Positions 8,602 through 17,612 of a stretch of 64,000 nucleotides of DNA are shown here, one piece after another. Position numbers and translations under genes: made by a program. Source of the DNA: Deltaproteobacteria bacterium (GTDB lineage: Bacteria > Desulfobacterota > Binatia > UTPRO1); NCBI GenBank assembly GCA_020848745.1, contig JADLHM010000057.1:1-64000 (forward strand), written 5' to 3'. How positions within the stretch are numbered: position 1 is the stretch's first letter; each line of letters opens with the position of its first letter. Below the pieces are notes generated by a model. It saw only the letters and a list, made by a program, of their open reading frames with translations. It had not been told where the DNA came from and ran no database searches.

Positions 8602-11550
8602 TCACGGGGGAGGACAGACGCCGTCGACGAGCGTGCGGCCGACCGCGTCGAGCATCGCCTCGGCGCGCGGCGACTCGAAGCGCACGAGCTCCGCCACGTC
8701 GCACTCGTGCTGGCGTACGAGACAGGCGACATAGTCGGCGACCGACTCCACCGCCGGGATGCCGTAGCCCGGACAGCGCGCGACCACGGCGTCGAGGTAC
8801 GCGCCGGCCGGGTCGGTCAGCACCGCGAACGCGAGCGAGTCGCAGCGCTTGCTGACCGCGAGCGTCACCTTGCCGACCTCGCGTTGCGCCCTCCCGAACT
8901 CGCGCTCGCATTTCTGCGTCGCTTTCGCGAGGCAGGCGGCGTTCCCCGGATCGGCTTCGACGCAGAGGAAGACCGCGTCGACACAGCGCCCGATCGAACC
9001 GAGCCGCGTGCGCGCGAGTCCGGCGCCGCCCCGCACGAGGGCCTGCGCGCAGCGCTCGACGCCGCGGCCGAGGCCCTTCGGGTCGCCGAGGCCGGCGCCG
9101 CCGCCCTCGAAATCGGCGCGGCAGGCGCCGCCGTCGGGCGCGGCGCCGATGAGGCGCATGAACTCGCCGGCGCGCGGACGCTGCAACGCGAACAGCGTCT
9201 CGGCGCGGCACGAGTGCTCCGCGGTCAGGCACTGCGCGATGCTCGTGAGATCGGTGAGCGTGCGGTCGAACCGCACGCGGCAGCTCTCCGCGACGTCCTC
9301 GTAGGCGAGGCCGTCGCCGCCGAAGAGATCGGCATTGCTGAGGCCGGCGCACCGGCGCAGGATGGCGGCGACGAGCTTCGCCTCCTCGGTCGTGAGCTTG
9401 CCGAGCGCCGTCGCGCAGCGAACGCGCACCGCGGCAAGGCACGCCGGGTCGTTCGGCTTGCGCTGCACGCAGTTCCCGGCCGCGCTGCCGCACTTGTCGA
9501 GCGTCTTGAGCTTCTTGGCGACGTAGCTCCGCGCCGCGCGCCGGACGTCGCGCTGGCAGGTGGTCGTCGGATTGCCGATCTGGATCGGAAGCGGCGGCGT
9601 CGCCGTCACCCGCGGACTCGGCGAGCCGCTGCCCGCCACGACCGTGAAGGTCGCGTCGCCGCCGCTGTCGGTCGACGAGACGCCGCTCGCAGGGTCGAAC
9701 GCCGAGATCGTCACCGTACCGGCCTCGAGCGGCACGATCCGGCCGCGGTTGCCGTCCTCGTTCGGCGCCTCGGCGACGGTCGGATCGCTCGAGACGTAGG
9801 TCACCTTCTGGGTGACGTTCTTCTCGTTGCCGTCCGAGAGCGTCGCCGTCGCGGTGAAGAACTGCGCGGTCCCGACCGGCTTCTGCGCCTCCCGCGGCTT
9901 CAGCGTGATCTTCACGATCACCGGCGTCGGGCTCGGCGACGGCGGCGGCGTCTCGGTGGGCGTACCGGTCGGCGCCGTCGAGGTCGGACCCGTGCGCGTC
10001 GGCGTCGGGCTCGGCGCCTCGGTCACGGTGAAGACGGCGCTCTCGGCGATCGGGGTGATGACGCCGCTCGCGGCGTCCCTGGCGCGGATCACGGCGACGC
10101 CGGGCGCCACCGCGAGGACCTTGCTCTTGCTGTTCGGATCGACGCCGGTCGCGGCGACGGCCGGATCGCTCGAGCTGTACTCGACCTTCTGGGTCAGATT
10201 CTTGGTGCTGCCGTCCGAATACGTGCCGTTGACGAGGAACGTCTGGGTCTGCCCCGCCGCCTTCTTCACGGTCGTCGGGGAGATGGCGAGCGACACGAGC
10301 TTCGGCGTCGCGGTCGGCGTCGGAGTCGGCGTCTTCGTGCGCGTCGGCGTGACGCCGGTGTTGGTGGGCGTCGGGGTCGGCGCGAGCACCACCTCGAAGG
10401 TCGCGTTGCCGCCCGACGCGGTCGTACCGATGCCGGTCGCGTCGTCGACCGCCGAGATCGTCGCCACGCCGACGCCGACGGCGATCACCCGTCCGCGGTT
10501 GGTCGGGTCGTTCGGCGCCGAGGCGACGTTCGCGTCGCTCGACGTGTAGGCGACGCGCTGGGTCAGGTTCTTCGTGCTGCCGTCCGAGAACGTGCCGGTC
10601 GCGACGAAGTTCTGCGCCGAGCCGATGCCGCGTTTGGTCGAGGTCGGCGAGAGCGCCAACGAGACCAGCACCGGCGTCGCCGTCACCGTCGGCGTGGGGC
10701 TGAGGGTGCGGGTCGGCGTGGCGCCCGTGCGCGTCGGCGTCGGCGTCGGGGCGACGGTCACGGTGAACTCGGCGTCGCCGCCGGTGTTCGTGGTGCTGAC
10801 GCCGCCGAAGGTCGCGGAGATCATCGCCATGCCCGGCCCGACGGCGAGCGTGCGGCCCTTGTTGGTGGTCGTGTCGTTCGGCGCCTGGACGACGGCCGTG
10901 TTGCTGCTGACGTAGGTGGCCTGCTGCGTGAGGTTCTTCTCGCTGCCGTCCGAGTAGACGCCGACCACGGAGAAGTTCTGCGTCTCGCCGACCCTGCGCT
11001 TGGCGACGAGCGGTGACAGCCGCAGCGTCCCGAGGACCGGCGTAGCGGTCGCCGTCGGCCGCGGCGTCAGCGTGCGCGTCGGGGTCGGGTTCGTCGAGGT
11101 GGGCGTCGGGGTCGGCGCTTCCACGACCTCGACGATCGCGCTCTCGTCCGACGCGTTCGAGCTCACGCCGGTCGTCGGCTCGGTCGCCGAGATGGTCGCG
11201 ATGCCGACGCCGACGGCTTCCACGCGCCCGCGATTGCCCTCGGTGTTCGGCGGGTAGACGGCGGCGAGGTTGCTCGAGCTGTAGACGACCTTCTGCGTGA
11301 AGTTCCGCTCGCTGCCGTCGGAGAAGTAGCCGAGGACCGTGAAGTTCTGGAATTGTCCGACCTGCCGCTTCGCCGTTCGCGGCGACACGGCGATCCGCAC
11401 GAGCGCCGGCGTCGCCGTGACCGTCGGAAGCGGCGTCGCCGTCTGCGCCGCCGCCGGGTCGGCGAGCGTCGCCGTCACGCCGAAGAGGAGCGTCAGCGCG
11501 GCGAAGAGGCGGATCACGGCGCGGGGGAGCGTGAGGGGGGACGAGGACAT
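8602..11550 (-). CDS. Secreted multi-domain protein: five Big-2-like Ig repeats plus C-x21-C Cys-rich domain
   Basis: A 982-residue exported protein. A signal peptide ([26 protein letters not shown]) is followed by five Ig-like repeats, each with the signature SDG-x2-KN-x-TQ-x-V-x-Y-x-SS, separated by short PTPTRT linkers up to about residue 640. The C-terminal third is helical and Cys-rich. It carries four C-x21-C pairs, beginning CQRDV (residue 665), CATAL, CAQAL and CEREF (residue 881), the same spacing as in the 442-residue secreted protein at 6012-7340. Function is unknown; surface adhesion or matrix structure is likely. The ATG at 11550 gives the best signal peptide. The next Ig-repeat gene is 167 bp upstream on the same strand. 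Confidence 0.8.
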   Translation of the reverse strand: MSSSPLTLPRAVIRLFAALTLLFGVTATLADPAAAQTATPLPTVTATPALVRIAVSPRTAKRQVGQFQNFTVLGYFSDGSERNFTQKVVYSSSNLAAVYPPNTEGNRGRVEAVGVGIATISATEPTTGVSSNASDESAIVEVVEAPTPTPTSTNPTPTRTLTPRPTATATPVLGTLRLSPLVAKRRVGETQNFSVVGVYSDGSEKNLTQQATYVSSNTAVVQAPNDTTTNKGRTLAVGPGMAMISATFGGVSTTNTGGDAEFTVTVAPTPTPTRTGATPTRTLSPTPTVTATPVLVSLALSPTSTKRGIGSAQNFVATGTFSDGSTKNLTQRVAYTSSDANVASAPNDPTNRGRVIAVGVGVATISAVDDATGIGTTASGGNATFEVVLAPTPTPTNTGVTPTRTKTPTPTPTATPKLVSLAISPTTVKKAAGQTQTFLVNGTYSDGSTKNLTQKVEYSSSDPAVAATGVDPNSKSKVLAVAPGVAVIRARDAASGVITPIAESAVFTVTEAPSPTPTRTGPTSTAPTGTPTETPPPSPSPTPVIVKITLKPREAQKPVGTAQFFTATATLSDGNEKNVTQKVTYVSSDPTVAEAPNEDGNRGRIVPLEAGTVTISAFDPASGVSSTDSGGDATFTVVAGSGSPSPRVTATPPLPIQIGNPTTTCQRDVRRAARSYVAKKLKTLDKCGSAAGNCVQRKPNDPACLAAVRVRCATALGKLTTEEAKLVAAILRRCAGLSNADLFGGDGLAYEDVAESCRVRFDRTLTDLTSIAQCLTAEHSCRAETLFALQRPRAGEFMRLIGAAPDGGACRADFEGGGAGLGDPKGLGRGVERCAQALVRGGAGLARTRLGSIGRCVDAVFLCVEADPGNAACLAKATQKCEREFGRAQREVGKVTLAVSKRCDSLAFAVLTDPAGAYLDAVVARCPGYGIPAVESVADYVACLVRQHECDVAELVRFESPRAEAMLDAVGRTLVDGVCPPP

Positions 11551-11686
11551 GGATCTCGGGACGTCCAGGTCAGAGCAAACGCGTTGCCACGACGTGGCAC
11601 GCAACCATCTGATCCTGCAGGAGATTCTCTACCGGAAGCACGCCGCCCCCCGGGCGCCGCTGCGAGAATCGCACCCGTGCAACGGC

Positions 11687-11706
11687 CCCCGGCGAGAGCG
11701 CCGGGG
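11687..11706 (-). terminator. GC-rich hairpin downstream of the 305-residue Ig/dockerin-like gene
   Basis: Perfect inverted repeat CCCCGGCG-AGAG-CGCCGGGG (8-bp stem, 4-nt loop) 11 bp beyond the minus-strand stop codon. There is no T-run after it, so it is terminator-like rather than a textbook intrinsic terminator. Confidence 0.5.
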
Positions 11707-11717
11707 CGCTTGCCGCC

Positions 11718-12635
11718 TCAGGGACAGGCCAGGGAGCCGTCGAGGCCGGCCGCGAAGCGCAGGACGAGGACGCCGTCGGTCACCGTCACGGCGCCGCTGC
11801 CGTCGACGTCGCAGACCGCAGCCGTGCACCCCGTCGGCAGGTCCGCCGCCGCCGACAGCACCTCGACGCCGTCGGTCACGGTCACGGTGTTCGACGCGTT
11901 CGGGTCGCCGCACAGGGTCGGCGTCGCGCGCGGGGTCGGGGTCGGCGTCCGGCCGGTCGCGGTCGCGCCGGGCACGCGCACCGTGAGCGTGCCGCTGCCC
12001 TCGGCCTCGGTCGCGATGCTGGTCACGGGATCGGTCGCCGTGATGATCGCGGTGCCGACGCCCACCGCCTCCACCCGGCTCTTGTTGCCCTCGGCGTTTG
12101 GGCAGACCGCGACGCTCGTGTCGCTCGACGCGTACTCGACCTTCTGGGTCAGGTTCTTGGTGTTGCCGTCGCTCAGCTGCCCCGTCGCCGTGTAGGTCAC
12201 CGCGTCGCCGACGACGGCGTTCTTGTCGAGCGGCTTCAACGTGATCGCGACGAGCGCCCCCTGCACCGTGAGCGTGCCGCTCACGCCGCCGGCGTCGGTG
12301 GTGCTCACGCCGGTCACCGCGTCGGCCGCGCTGATCGTGACGACGCCGGGCTTCAGCCCGTTCACGCGTCCCCGGTTGTCGGCGGCGTTCGGCGCCCCGG
12401 CGACGGTCGGGTCGCTCGACGTGTACTCGACCTTCTGGGTCATGTTCTTGCTGAGCCCCTGCGCGTCGAAGCCCGTCGCGGTGTAGTTCGCGAACTCGCC
12501 GACCGAGATGGTCTTCGTGACCGGCTTCAGCTCGAGACGCACGATCGTCCCGGGCGTCGGCGTGGAGGTGGGCACCTGCGCACCGGCGACGGCGGCCGAG
12601 AGCGCGACGAGGGGCAGGAACGACCAGCGGAGCAT
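11718..12635 (-). CDS. Secreted protein: two Big-2-like repeats plus four-cysteine dockerin-like module
   Basis: A 305-residue exported protein. A signal peptide (MLRWSFLPLVALSAAVAGAQ) is followed by two Ig-like repeats carrying the same KN-x-TQKVEY-x-SSD signature as the adjacent 982-residue protein, a PTPTPRATPT linker, and a C-terminal pair of EF-hand-like loops. The first loop is degenerate (DPNASNTVTVTD); the second is canonical (DVDGSGAVTVTD). The loops are framed by four Cys and end LACP. Dockerin-like loops normally bind Ca2+ and a cohesin; no cohesin gene is seen in this window. A GAGAAGGGG Shine-Dalgarno supports the ATG at 12635. It looks like a tandem paralogue of the following gene. 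Confidence 0.8.
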   Translation of the reverse strand: MLRWSFLPLVALSAAVAGAQVPTSTPTPGTIVRLELKPVTKTISVGEFANYTATGFDAQGLSKNMTQKVEYTSSDPTVAGAPNAADNRGRVNGLKPGVVTISAADAVTGVSTTDAGGVSGTLTVQGALVAITLKPLDKNAVVGDAVTYTATGQLSDGNTKNLTQKVEYASSDTSVAVCPNAEGNKSRVEAVGVGTAIITATDPVTSIATEAEGSGTLTVRVPGATATGRTPTPTPRATPTLCGDPNASNTVTVTDGVEVLSAAADLPTGCTAAVCDVDGSGAVTVTDGVLVLRFAAGLDGSLACP

Positions 12636-12734
12636 CGGCCCCTTCTCGCGCGCAGGCCGGTGGGCGTCAAGCCGCCCGAGCGCGTCGGAGCACGTCCGTC
12701 GCCCGGACTTGTCGGCCCGAGCGCATCGCGCCCC

Positions 12735-13166
12735 TCAGGCGACTTCGGGCGCGGGGTAGTGCTTGAGCAGGTGGCGGATCAGGTCGGAGGCGGTCACGAG
12801 GCCGACGAGCCGCCCCTCGCGCGTCACCGGCAAGTGCCGGATGAGCGCGTTCCGCAACACGTCGATCGCCTCCTCCGCGGTCGCGAACTCGTCGATCGAC
12901 GGCGGCTCCGCGGTCATCGCGTCACGGACGGTCTTGCGCTCGAGCCCCTCGCCCGCCTGGAGGATCGCGACGAGGTCGTTCGTGCTCACGAGCCCGAGCA
13001 GGCGCTGGCTCTCGTCCACCACCGGCACCGCGCCGATCCCGTGGGCCGCGAGCTCGCGGGCGACGTCGAGAAGCGGCGCGTCGGGGCCGACCGTGACCAG
13101 CTGGCCGTGCATGAGCGTCCGGATGTGCGCCTGCAGAAGCTCGCGTCCGCCCGTCGACCCGCGCAT
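12735..13166 (-). CDS. Tandem CBS-domain protein
   Basis: A 143-residue cytosolic protein with two CBS domains. The first covers about residues 12-70 (TLMHGQLVTVGPDAPLLDVA ... GIGAVPVVDESQRLLGLVS) and the second about 75-140 (VRDAMTAEPPSIDEFATAEE ... HLPVTREGRLVGLVTASDLI). CBS pairs bind adenine nucleotides and sense energy status; without an effector domain this would act in trans. It appears monocistronic. The ATG lies 8 nt after a TAGCGT hexamer and has no Shine-Dalgarno. Confidence 0.9.
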   Translation of the reverse strand: MRGSTGGRELLQAHIRTLMHGQLVTVGPDAPLLDVARELAAHGIGAVPVVDESQRLLGLVSTNDLVAILQAGEGLERKTVRDAMTAEPPSIDEFATAEEAIDVLRNALIRHLPVTREGRLVGLVTASDLIRHLLKHYPAPEVA

Positions 13167-13174
13167 GGAGCGGA

Positions 13175-13203
13175 ACGCTACGAGAACGCCGTTTCGTTGG
13201 CAA
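13175..13203 (-). promoter_or_regulatory. Putative leaderless promoter of the CBS-domain gene
   Basis: On the minus strand, TTGCCA (13203-13198), 17-nt spacer, TAGCGT (13180-13175). The -35 matches consensus at 5/6. The -10 ends 8 nt before the ATG, leaving no room for a 5' leader. Confidence 0.45.
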
Positions 13204-13229
13204 GTCGGCGGCGCGCGCGGGACCCGCGC

Positions 13230-14423
13230 TCAATGCCCGCCGGCCGGCTCCGCGGCGCGCCTCACCTCGGCGCCGTCGGCGAGCCCGGCGGCGTCGCCGA
13301 CCACCAGGGACTCGCCGCCGGCAAGCCCGTCCGCGATCTGCACCTGCTCGCCGAGCTCGGTGCCGACCGCGACCGCGCGCCGCCGCACCCGCGCGCCGTC
13401 GACCCACCACACGTACGCGCCACGCTCGTCGCGCCGGAGCGCCGCGCGCGGGACGAGCACGACCGGAGCGCCCGGGCCCGGCGTCGCCTCGGCGAGGAAG
13501 TTCACCCGTACGCTCATGTCGGGCAGGAGCCGGTCGTCCGGGCTCGTCACCCGCACCTCCACCTTGAGCGTCCCCTTCTGACGGTTCACCTGCGGATAGC
13601 GCTTCACGACCGTCGCCGGGTAGCGCGCGTCGGGATACGCGTCGGGGATGACCTCGGCGGCCTGACCGAGGCGCACCCGCGTGAGATCCGACTCGTTGAC
13701 GTCGACCTCGGCCCGCATGTCGTCGAGGTTCGCCATCCGGATGAGGTCGCCCGAGCCCGAGAAGCCGCCCGGCACCGCGATCTCCCCCACCTCTTTCAGC
13801 TTGGCGAGGATCACACCGTCCCGGGGCGCGCGCAGCACCGTATAATCGAGCTCGACGCGCGCGAGCGCGGCGTCGGCCTCGAGCTCCGCGATGCGCGCGC
13901 GGTCGACGGCAACGAGGTTCTGGTTCCGTTCGAGATCCTGCGCCGCGATGATGCCGTCGCGGTGCAGCCGCTCCGCCCGCACGAGCTCGCGCGCGTGCAA
14001 CGCCAGATCGGCGCGCGCCGTCGCGGCCGCCGCCTCCGCCCGGTCCAGCCGCGCGCGATAGTCGCGGTCGTCGATGGCGACCAGCGGATCACCCGCCTGC
14101 ACCGACTGACCCTCGTCGACGTAGTAGCGCTCGATCCGCCCGGCGACCCGCACGCCGATCGCGATGTACTTCTCGCCGGTCACGACGTAGCCCGTGCCCG
14201 CGAGCACGGCGCCGCGCACCGGCGCGCCCCCCTCGTGCGCCACCGCGGGGGCGACCTGCACCTCGGACACGCGCGGACCGAAGGCGCGCAGCCCGAGCCA
14301 GGCGGCGAGCCCGGCGACGATCGCCGCCGCCACCCACCGCCACGGTCGGCGGCGCGGGCGGGCGAGCTCGTCGTCGCCGCGGTCGATGCGGAGGGCGCGG
14401 AGGTCGGCGGCTTTGCTCGTCAC
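13230..14423 (-). CDS. HlyD/MacA-like periplasmic adaptor subunit
   Basis: A 397-residue membrane-fusion protein. A short cytosolic N-terminus is followed by one TM segment (about residues 27-47, WVAAAIVAGLAAWLGLRAFG), a lipoyl/barrel-sandwich half (GRIERYYVDEGQSVQAGDPL), an alpha-helical hairpin (about 125-190), the second lipoyl half (RAPRDGVILAKLKEVGEIAV) and beta-barrel plus membrane-proximal domains. It links an inner-membrane transporter to the envelope. It is last in an operon after the ABC ATPase and two permeases, 29 bp from the second permease. The GTG at 14423 is used because the tract upstream is frame-shadow sequence. No outer-membrane channel gene is present nearby. Confidence 0.88.
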   Translation of the reverse strand: MTSKAADLRALRIDRGDDELARPRRRPWRWVAAAIVAGLAAWLGLRAFGPRVSEVQVAPAVAHEGGAPVRGAVLAGTGYVVTGEKYIAIGVRVAGRIERYYVDEGQSVQAGDPLVAIDDRDYRARLDRAEAAAATARADLALHARELVRAERLHRDGIIAAQDLERNQNLVAVDRARIAELEADAALARVELDYTVLRAPRDGVILAKLKEVGEIAVPGGFSGSGDLIRMANLDDMRAEVDVNESDLTRVRLGQAAEVIPDAYPDARYPATVVKRYPQVNRQKGTLKVEVRVTSPDDRLLPDMSVRVNFLAEATPGPGAPVVLVPRAALRRDERGAYVWWVDGARVRRRAVAVGTELGEQVQIADGLAGGESLVVGDAAGLADGAEVRRAAEPAGGH

Positions 14424-14452
14424 GGGTCGTCGGTCCTTATCCGCTCCGCGCT

Positions 14453-15631
14453 TCAGGCCTTGCGAAGCGCCTCGACCGGCCGGAGCCGGGCAGCGCGCCA
14501 CGCGGGCAGCAGCCCCCCGATGATGCCGATCGCGGCGGCGAACAGGAAGGCCGCCCCGAGATCGCCCGCGCCGACCCGCAGCGCCACGACGTTGGTGGTG
14601 AAGGTCGCGGCGGTGAACCCGATCCCGCCGAGCGCCGCCCCGATCACCGCGGCGAGCGCGACCGTGCCGAGGGCGCCGACCACGAACCCGACCATCGCGA
14701 CCCCGAAAGACTCGAGCAGGAACGCCCGCAGGATCGTCCCGCGCGAGAAGCCGAGCGCGCGCAGCGTGCCGATCTCGACCGTGCGTGCCTGCACCGCGGC
14801 GAACATCGTGTTCGCGGCGCCGAGGCCCGCGGCGATTCCCACCGGCGCGGCCAGCACCACGAGCAGGACGTAGAGCGAGCGCGAGCTCTTCGCCTGGTCC
14901 GCGTAGTAGTCGGTCTCGGGCTTCGCCTCGAGCGCGTAGCGCGGGTCGTCCTCGATCCGCCGGATCAGCGCCTCGCGGTCGGCTCCCGGCGCGACGCGCA
15001 ACCGGACCCCCGAGAACGGGAACGGACGGTTGGCGTCGTTCGCGAGCTCGCGGACGTCGACCCACACCTCGCTCTCGAACGACGACCCGGCCGCTTCCAT
15101 GATGCCGACGACCCGCCAGCGCCGCCGGCCGAACGGCATCTCCTCGCCGAGCCGCGCCCCCTCGTAGCGACCGACGGTCCCCACGCCGAGCACCACCTCG
15201 CCGCTGCTCGGCCGGAACATCCGGCCGGCGACGATGCGCACCTGGTCGTGCACGCGAAGCGCCACCGGCTCCACCCCGCGCGCGAGCACGTTCTCGCGCG
15301 TGCCGCGCGTCGTCCAGACGGTCGGCTGCACGACCATCTCCGGCGACGCGAGCGGCTGCCCGGCGGCGTCGCGGGCGATGCCGTCGAAGAAGCGGATCGC
15401 CTGGTACGCTTCCAGCGTCAGCATGCTGGAGCCGTCGTTGTCCGACCCCTTGCGCAGCACGACCAGGTTCTCGGGCGAGCCGGTCGAGACGAGCGTCCGC
15501 TGCAGGCTCGAGATGAGGGCCAGGAAGACCGCGGACGCCACGACCGCGAGCGCGATCACCGCGATCGTGAGCGCGGTGCGCCGCAGGCGGATCCGCACGT
15601 TTCGCACGCTGTAGGAGAGCGGCAGGCTCAT
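14453..15631 (-). CDS. MacB/FtsX-family ABC transporter permease (second permease)
   Basis: A 392-residue inner-membrane protein with the MacB layout: TM1 (about 17-40, ALTIAVIALAVVASAVFLAL), a large periplasmic core (about 45-255), then three C-terminal TM segments (SLYVLLVVLAAPVGIAAGLG, LGTVALAAVIGAALGGIGF, AFLFAAAIGIIGGLLPAW). The ending ARLRPVEALRKA is the FtsX-type terminus. The ARTVEIGTLRALGFSRGTIL loop is the coupling segment to the ATPase. The ATG abuts the upstream permease's TGA (TGAATG), so expression is coupled. It probably forms a heterodimer with that permease. Confidence 0.88.
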   Translation of the reverse strand: MSLPLSYSVRNVRIRLRRTALTIAVIALAVVASAVFLALISSLQRTLVSTGSPENLVVLRKGSDNDGSSMLTLEAYQAIRFFDGIARDAAGQPLASPEMVVQPTVWTTRGTRENVLARGVEPVALRVHDQVRIVAGRMFRPSSGEVVLGVGTVGRYEGARLGEEMPFGRRRWRVVGIMEAAGSSFESEVWVDVRELANDANRPFPFSGVRLRVAPGADREALIRRIEDDPRYALEAKPETDYYADQAKSSRSLYVLLVVLAAPVGIAAGLGAANTMFAAVQARTVEIGTLRALGFSRGTILRAFLLESFGVAMVGFVVGALGTVALAAVIGAALGGIGFTAATFTTNVVALRVGAGDLGAAFLFAAAIGIIGGLLPAWRAARLRPVEALRKA

Positions 15632-16804
15632 TCAGAAGACCTCGCGCAGCGTCTCGGCGACGGGCCGGCGGGCGGCGCCCCACGCCGGCGCGATCCCCGC
15701 GACGAGGCCGACCACGACCGACAGAGCGATGCCCCGAGCGACGATGTCGCGCGTGACCAGGAACCCGGTGAGCGCACCGAGCTCGTTGCCGCCCATGCTG
15801 GCCCCCGAGAGCGCCCGGATCATCGCGCTGAACCCGTAGGTGAGGAGCGCGCCCACGCCTCCCGCCAGGGTGGCGAGCAGCGTCGACTCGGCGACGAGCG
15901 TGCCGAAGATGACGCTGCGCCCGAAGCCGATCGCGCGCAGGACCGCGATCTCCCGGCCGCGCTCACGCACCGCCATGCTCGCCGTGTTCGCCGCGATGCA
16001 GAGAACGCAGAGCGCCACGAGTCCGGTCACGACGAGGATGATCTGCACGAACGACTGGAGGGAGCCGAAGAAGCTCGCGAAGAACGACTTCTCGGTCTCG
16101 GCGTTCACCTCGGCCGGGCTGTTCCGGAACATCGCGACCGCCCGGGTCATCACGTCGTTCACGAGGGCCGGGTCGGCGACGCGCACCCAGATCGTGCCGA
16201 CCGTATCGAGTTGCCGGCCTTGCGCCTCCATGGCCTGCGCGAGGTATTCGCGCTGGATCCAGAAGTGCGGCGCGCGGTCGTTCGGGATCTCCCCGACGAT
16301 CCGGAACGTCAGCGTCACCGGCCAGACCGTGCTCACGAGGCTGACTTGCTGCCCGATCCGCCAGCGGTACTTCTTCATCGTCTCGCGGCCGACGATCGCC
16401 GCGTCGCGCTGACGCCGGAACTTCTCGAGGGCGAGCGGCTCGATGTCGTAGTCCGGCCACACGTTCCCGACCGCGTCCGGGTCGAGGGCGAAGCTCGGGA
16501 AGGTCACCATGCCCTCCTGCTCGTAGGCCCCCCCGAACCACACCTCGGGATTCACGGCGGTCACGCCCGGGATGCTCCGGACGCGCTGCACGTACGCGTA
16601 CGGCATGTCGTAGACCACGCCGCCCTTGTTGTGGACCGACACGCGGACGTTGCTGGTGACCTCGGAGAGCAGCCGGTCGATGCCGCCCGGCATCGTCAGG
16701 AAGAAACAGACGAGCAGGATCGCGAGCCCGATCGCGCCGCCGGTGAGGGCGGTGCGAAGCTTGTTGCGCAGCAGGTTCCGCACGACGAACGGCAGGTACT
16801 TCAC
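15632..16804 (-). CDS. MacB/FtsX-family ABC transporter permease (first permease)
   Basis: A 390-residue inner-membrane protein homologous in layout to the next permease: N-terminal KYLPFVVRNLLRNKLRTALT, TM1 (AIGLAILLVCFFLTM), a periplasmic domain, a coupling loop (RGREIAVLRAIGFGRSVIFG) and C-terminal ARRPVAETLREVF. The GTG at 16804 overlaps the ATPase stop by 4 bases (GTGA); a longer GTG-less extension upstream reads as ATPase-frame shadow. MacB-type systems use ATP hydrolysis to drive conformational work on periplasmic substrates rather than classical transmembrane transport. Confidence 0.88.
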   Translation of the reverse strand: MKYLPFVVRNLLRNKLRTALTGGAIGLAILLVCFFLTMPGGIDRLLSEVTSNVRVSVHNKGGVVYDMPYAYVQRVRSIPGVTAVNPEVWFGGAYEQEGMVTFPSFALDPDAVGNVWPDYDIEPLALEKFRRQRDAAIVGRETMKKYRWRIGQQVSLVSTVWPVTLTFRIVGEIPNDRAPHFWIQREYLAQAMEAQGRQLDTVGTIWVRVADPALVNDVMTRAVAMFRNSPAEVNAETEKSFFASFFGSLQSFVQIILVVTGLVALCVLCIAANTASMAVRERGREIAVLRAIGFGRSVIFGTLVAESTLLATLAGGVGALLTYGFSAMIRALSGASMGGNELGALTGFLVTRDIVARGIALSVVVGLVAGIAPAWGAARRPVAETLREVF

Positions 16805-17532
16805 GGCAGCCCCCCCGTCGGCGCCGCATGGGCCTTCCCCGCTCCGCCCGCGAACGTCTCCTTGAGCACGCCCTTCTCCAGGTGGAAGACGAGATCCACC
16901 CACTCGCTCGCGCGCGGGTCGTGCGTCACCATCACGACCGTCTTCTCCAGCTCGTGCGAGAGCTCGAGGAGGATGCGCAGGATCTCGTCGGCATTGCGGG
17001 CGTCGAGGTCGCCGGTCGGCTCGTCGGCGATGATCAGGTCAGGGTCGGTGACGATGGCGCGGGCGATCGCGACCCGCTGCTGCTCGCCGCCGGAGAGCTC
17101 GGCCGGCACGTGCCGCGCGCGCGCGGCGAGCCCGACGACGGCAAGGGCGAGCCGCGCCCGCGCGAGGCGCTCGCGCCGGTCGAGCGACGTCAGCAGGAGC
17201 GGCAGCTCCACGTTCTCGAGCGCGGAGAGCACCGGGATCAGGTTGTAGAACTGGAAGATCAGCCCGACGTGCCGCGAGCGCCAGCGCGCGAGCTCGTCCT
17301 CGGAGAGCTCGTTCAGCCGCTTGCCCGCGACGATCACGTCCCCGCCGCTCGGCCGGTCGATGCCGGAGAGCAGATTCAAGAGCGTCGACTTCCCCGAGCC
17401 CGACGGGCCCATGAGCGCCACGAAGAGCCCGCCGGCGATCGTCAGCGACACGTGCTCGAGCGCGTGCACGTCGTCGGCGCCGCGCCGGTAGACGCGCGAG
17501 ACGTCGCGGAGGGTGATCAGCGGCTCGGCCAT
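16801..17532 (-). CDS. LolD/MacB-type ABC transporter ATPase
   Basis: A 243-residue nucleotide-binding subunit. Walker A is GPSGSGKST, the Q-loop is IFQFYNLIP, the ABC signature is LSGGEQQR, Walker B is DLIIADEPTGDLD and the H-loop is VMVTHDP. The PTGDLD and Q-F-Y-N-L motifs place it in the MacB/LolD/FtsE class that works with FtsX-like permeases. It is the first gene of a four-gene operon with the two permeases and the adaptor. A TATCTG hexamer 10 nt upstream and no clear Shine-Dalgarno suggest a very short leader. Confidence 0.92.
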   Translation of the reverse strand: MAEPLITLRDVSRVYRRGADDVHALEHVSLTIAGGLFVALMGPSGSGKSTLLNLLSGIDRPSGGDVIVAGKRLNELSEDELARWRSRHVGLIFQFYNLIPVLSALENVELPLLLTSLDRRERLARARLALAVVGLAARARHVPAELSGGEQQRVAIARAIVTDPDLIIADEPTGDLDARNADEILRILLELSHELEKTVVMVTHDPRASEWVDLVFHLEKGVLKETFAGGAGKAHAAPTGGLP

Positions 17533-17552
17533 GCGTCCGGCCCAGATACACG

Positions 17553-17584
17553 AACGCCCGCCGCCAGCGAAGACGGCGGGCGTT
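17553..17584 (-). terminator. Hairpin terminator between the thiolase and ABC operon
   Basis: Perfect 11-bp inverted repeat AACGCCCGCCG / CGGCGGGCGTT with a 10-nt loop, 28 bp after the thiolase stop. It ends TTT on the + strand and TT on the minus strand, so it could work in both directions. Confidence 0.65.
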
Positions 17585-17612
17585 TCCGCACCGGACCGAA
17601 AGGCCGCGCGGC

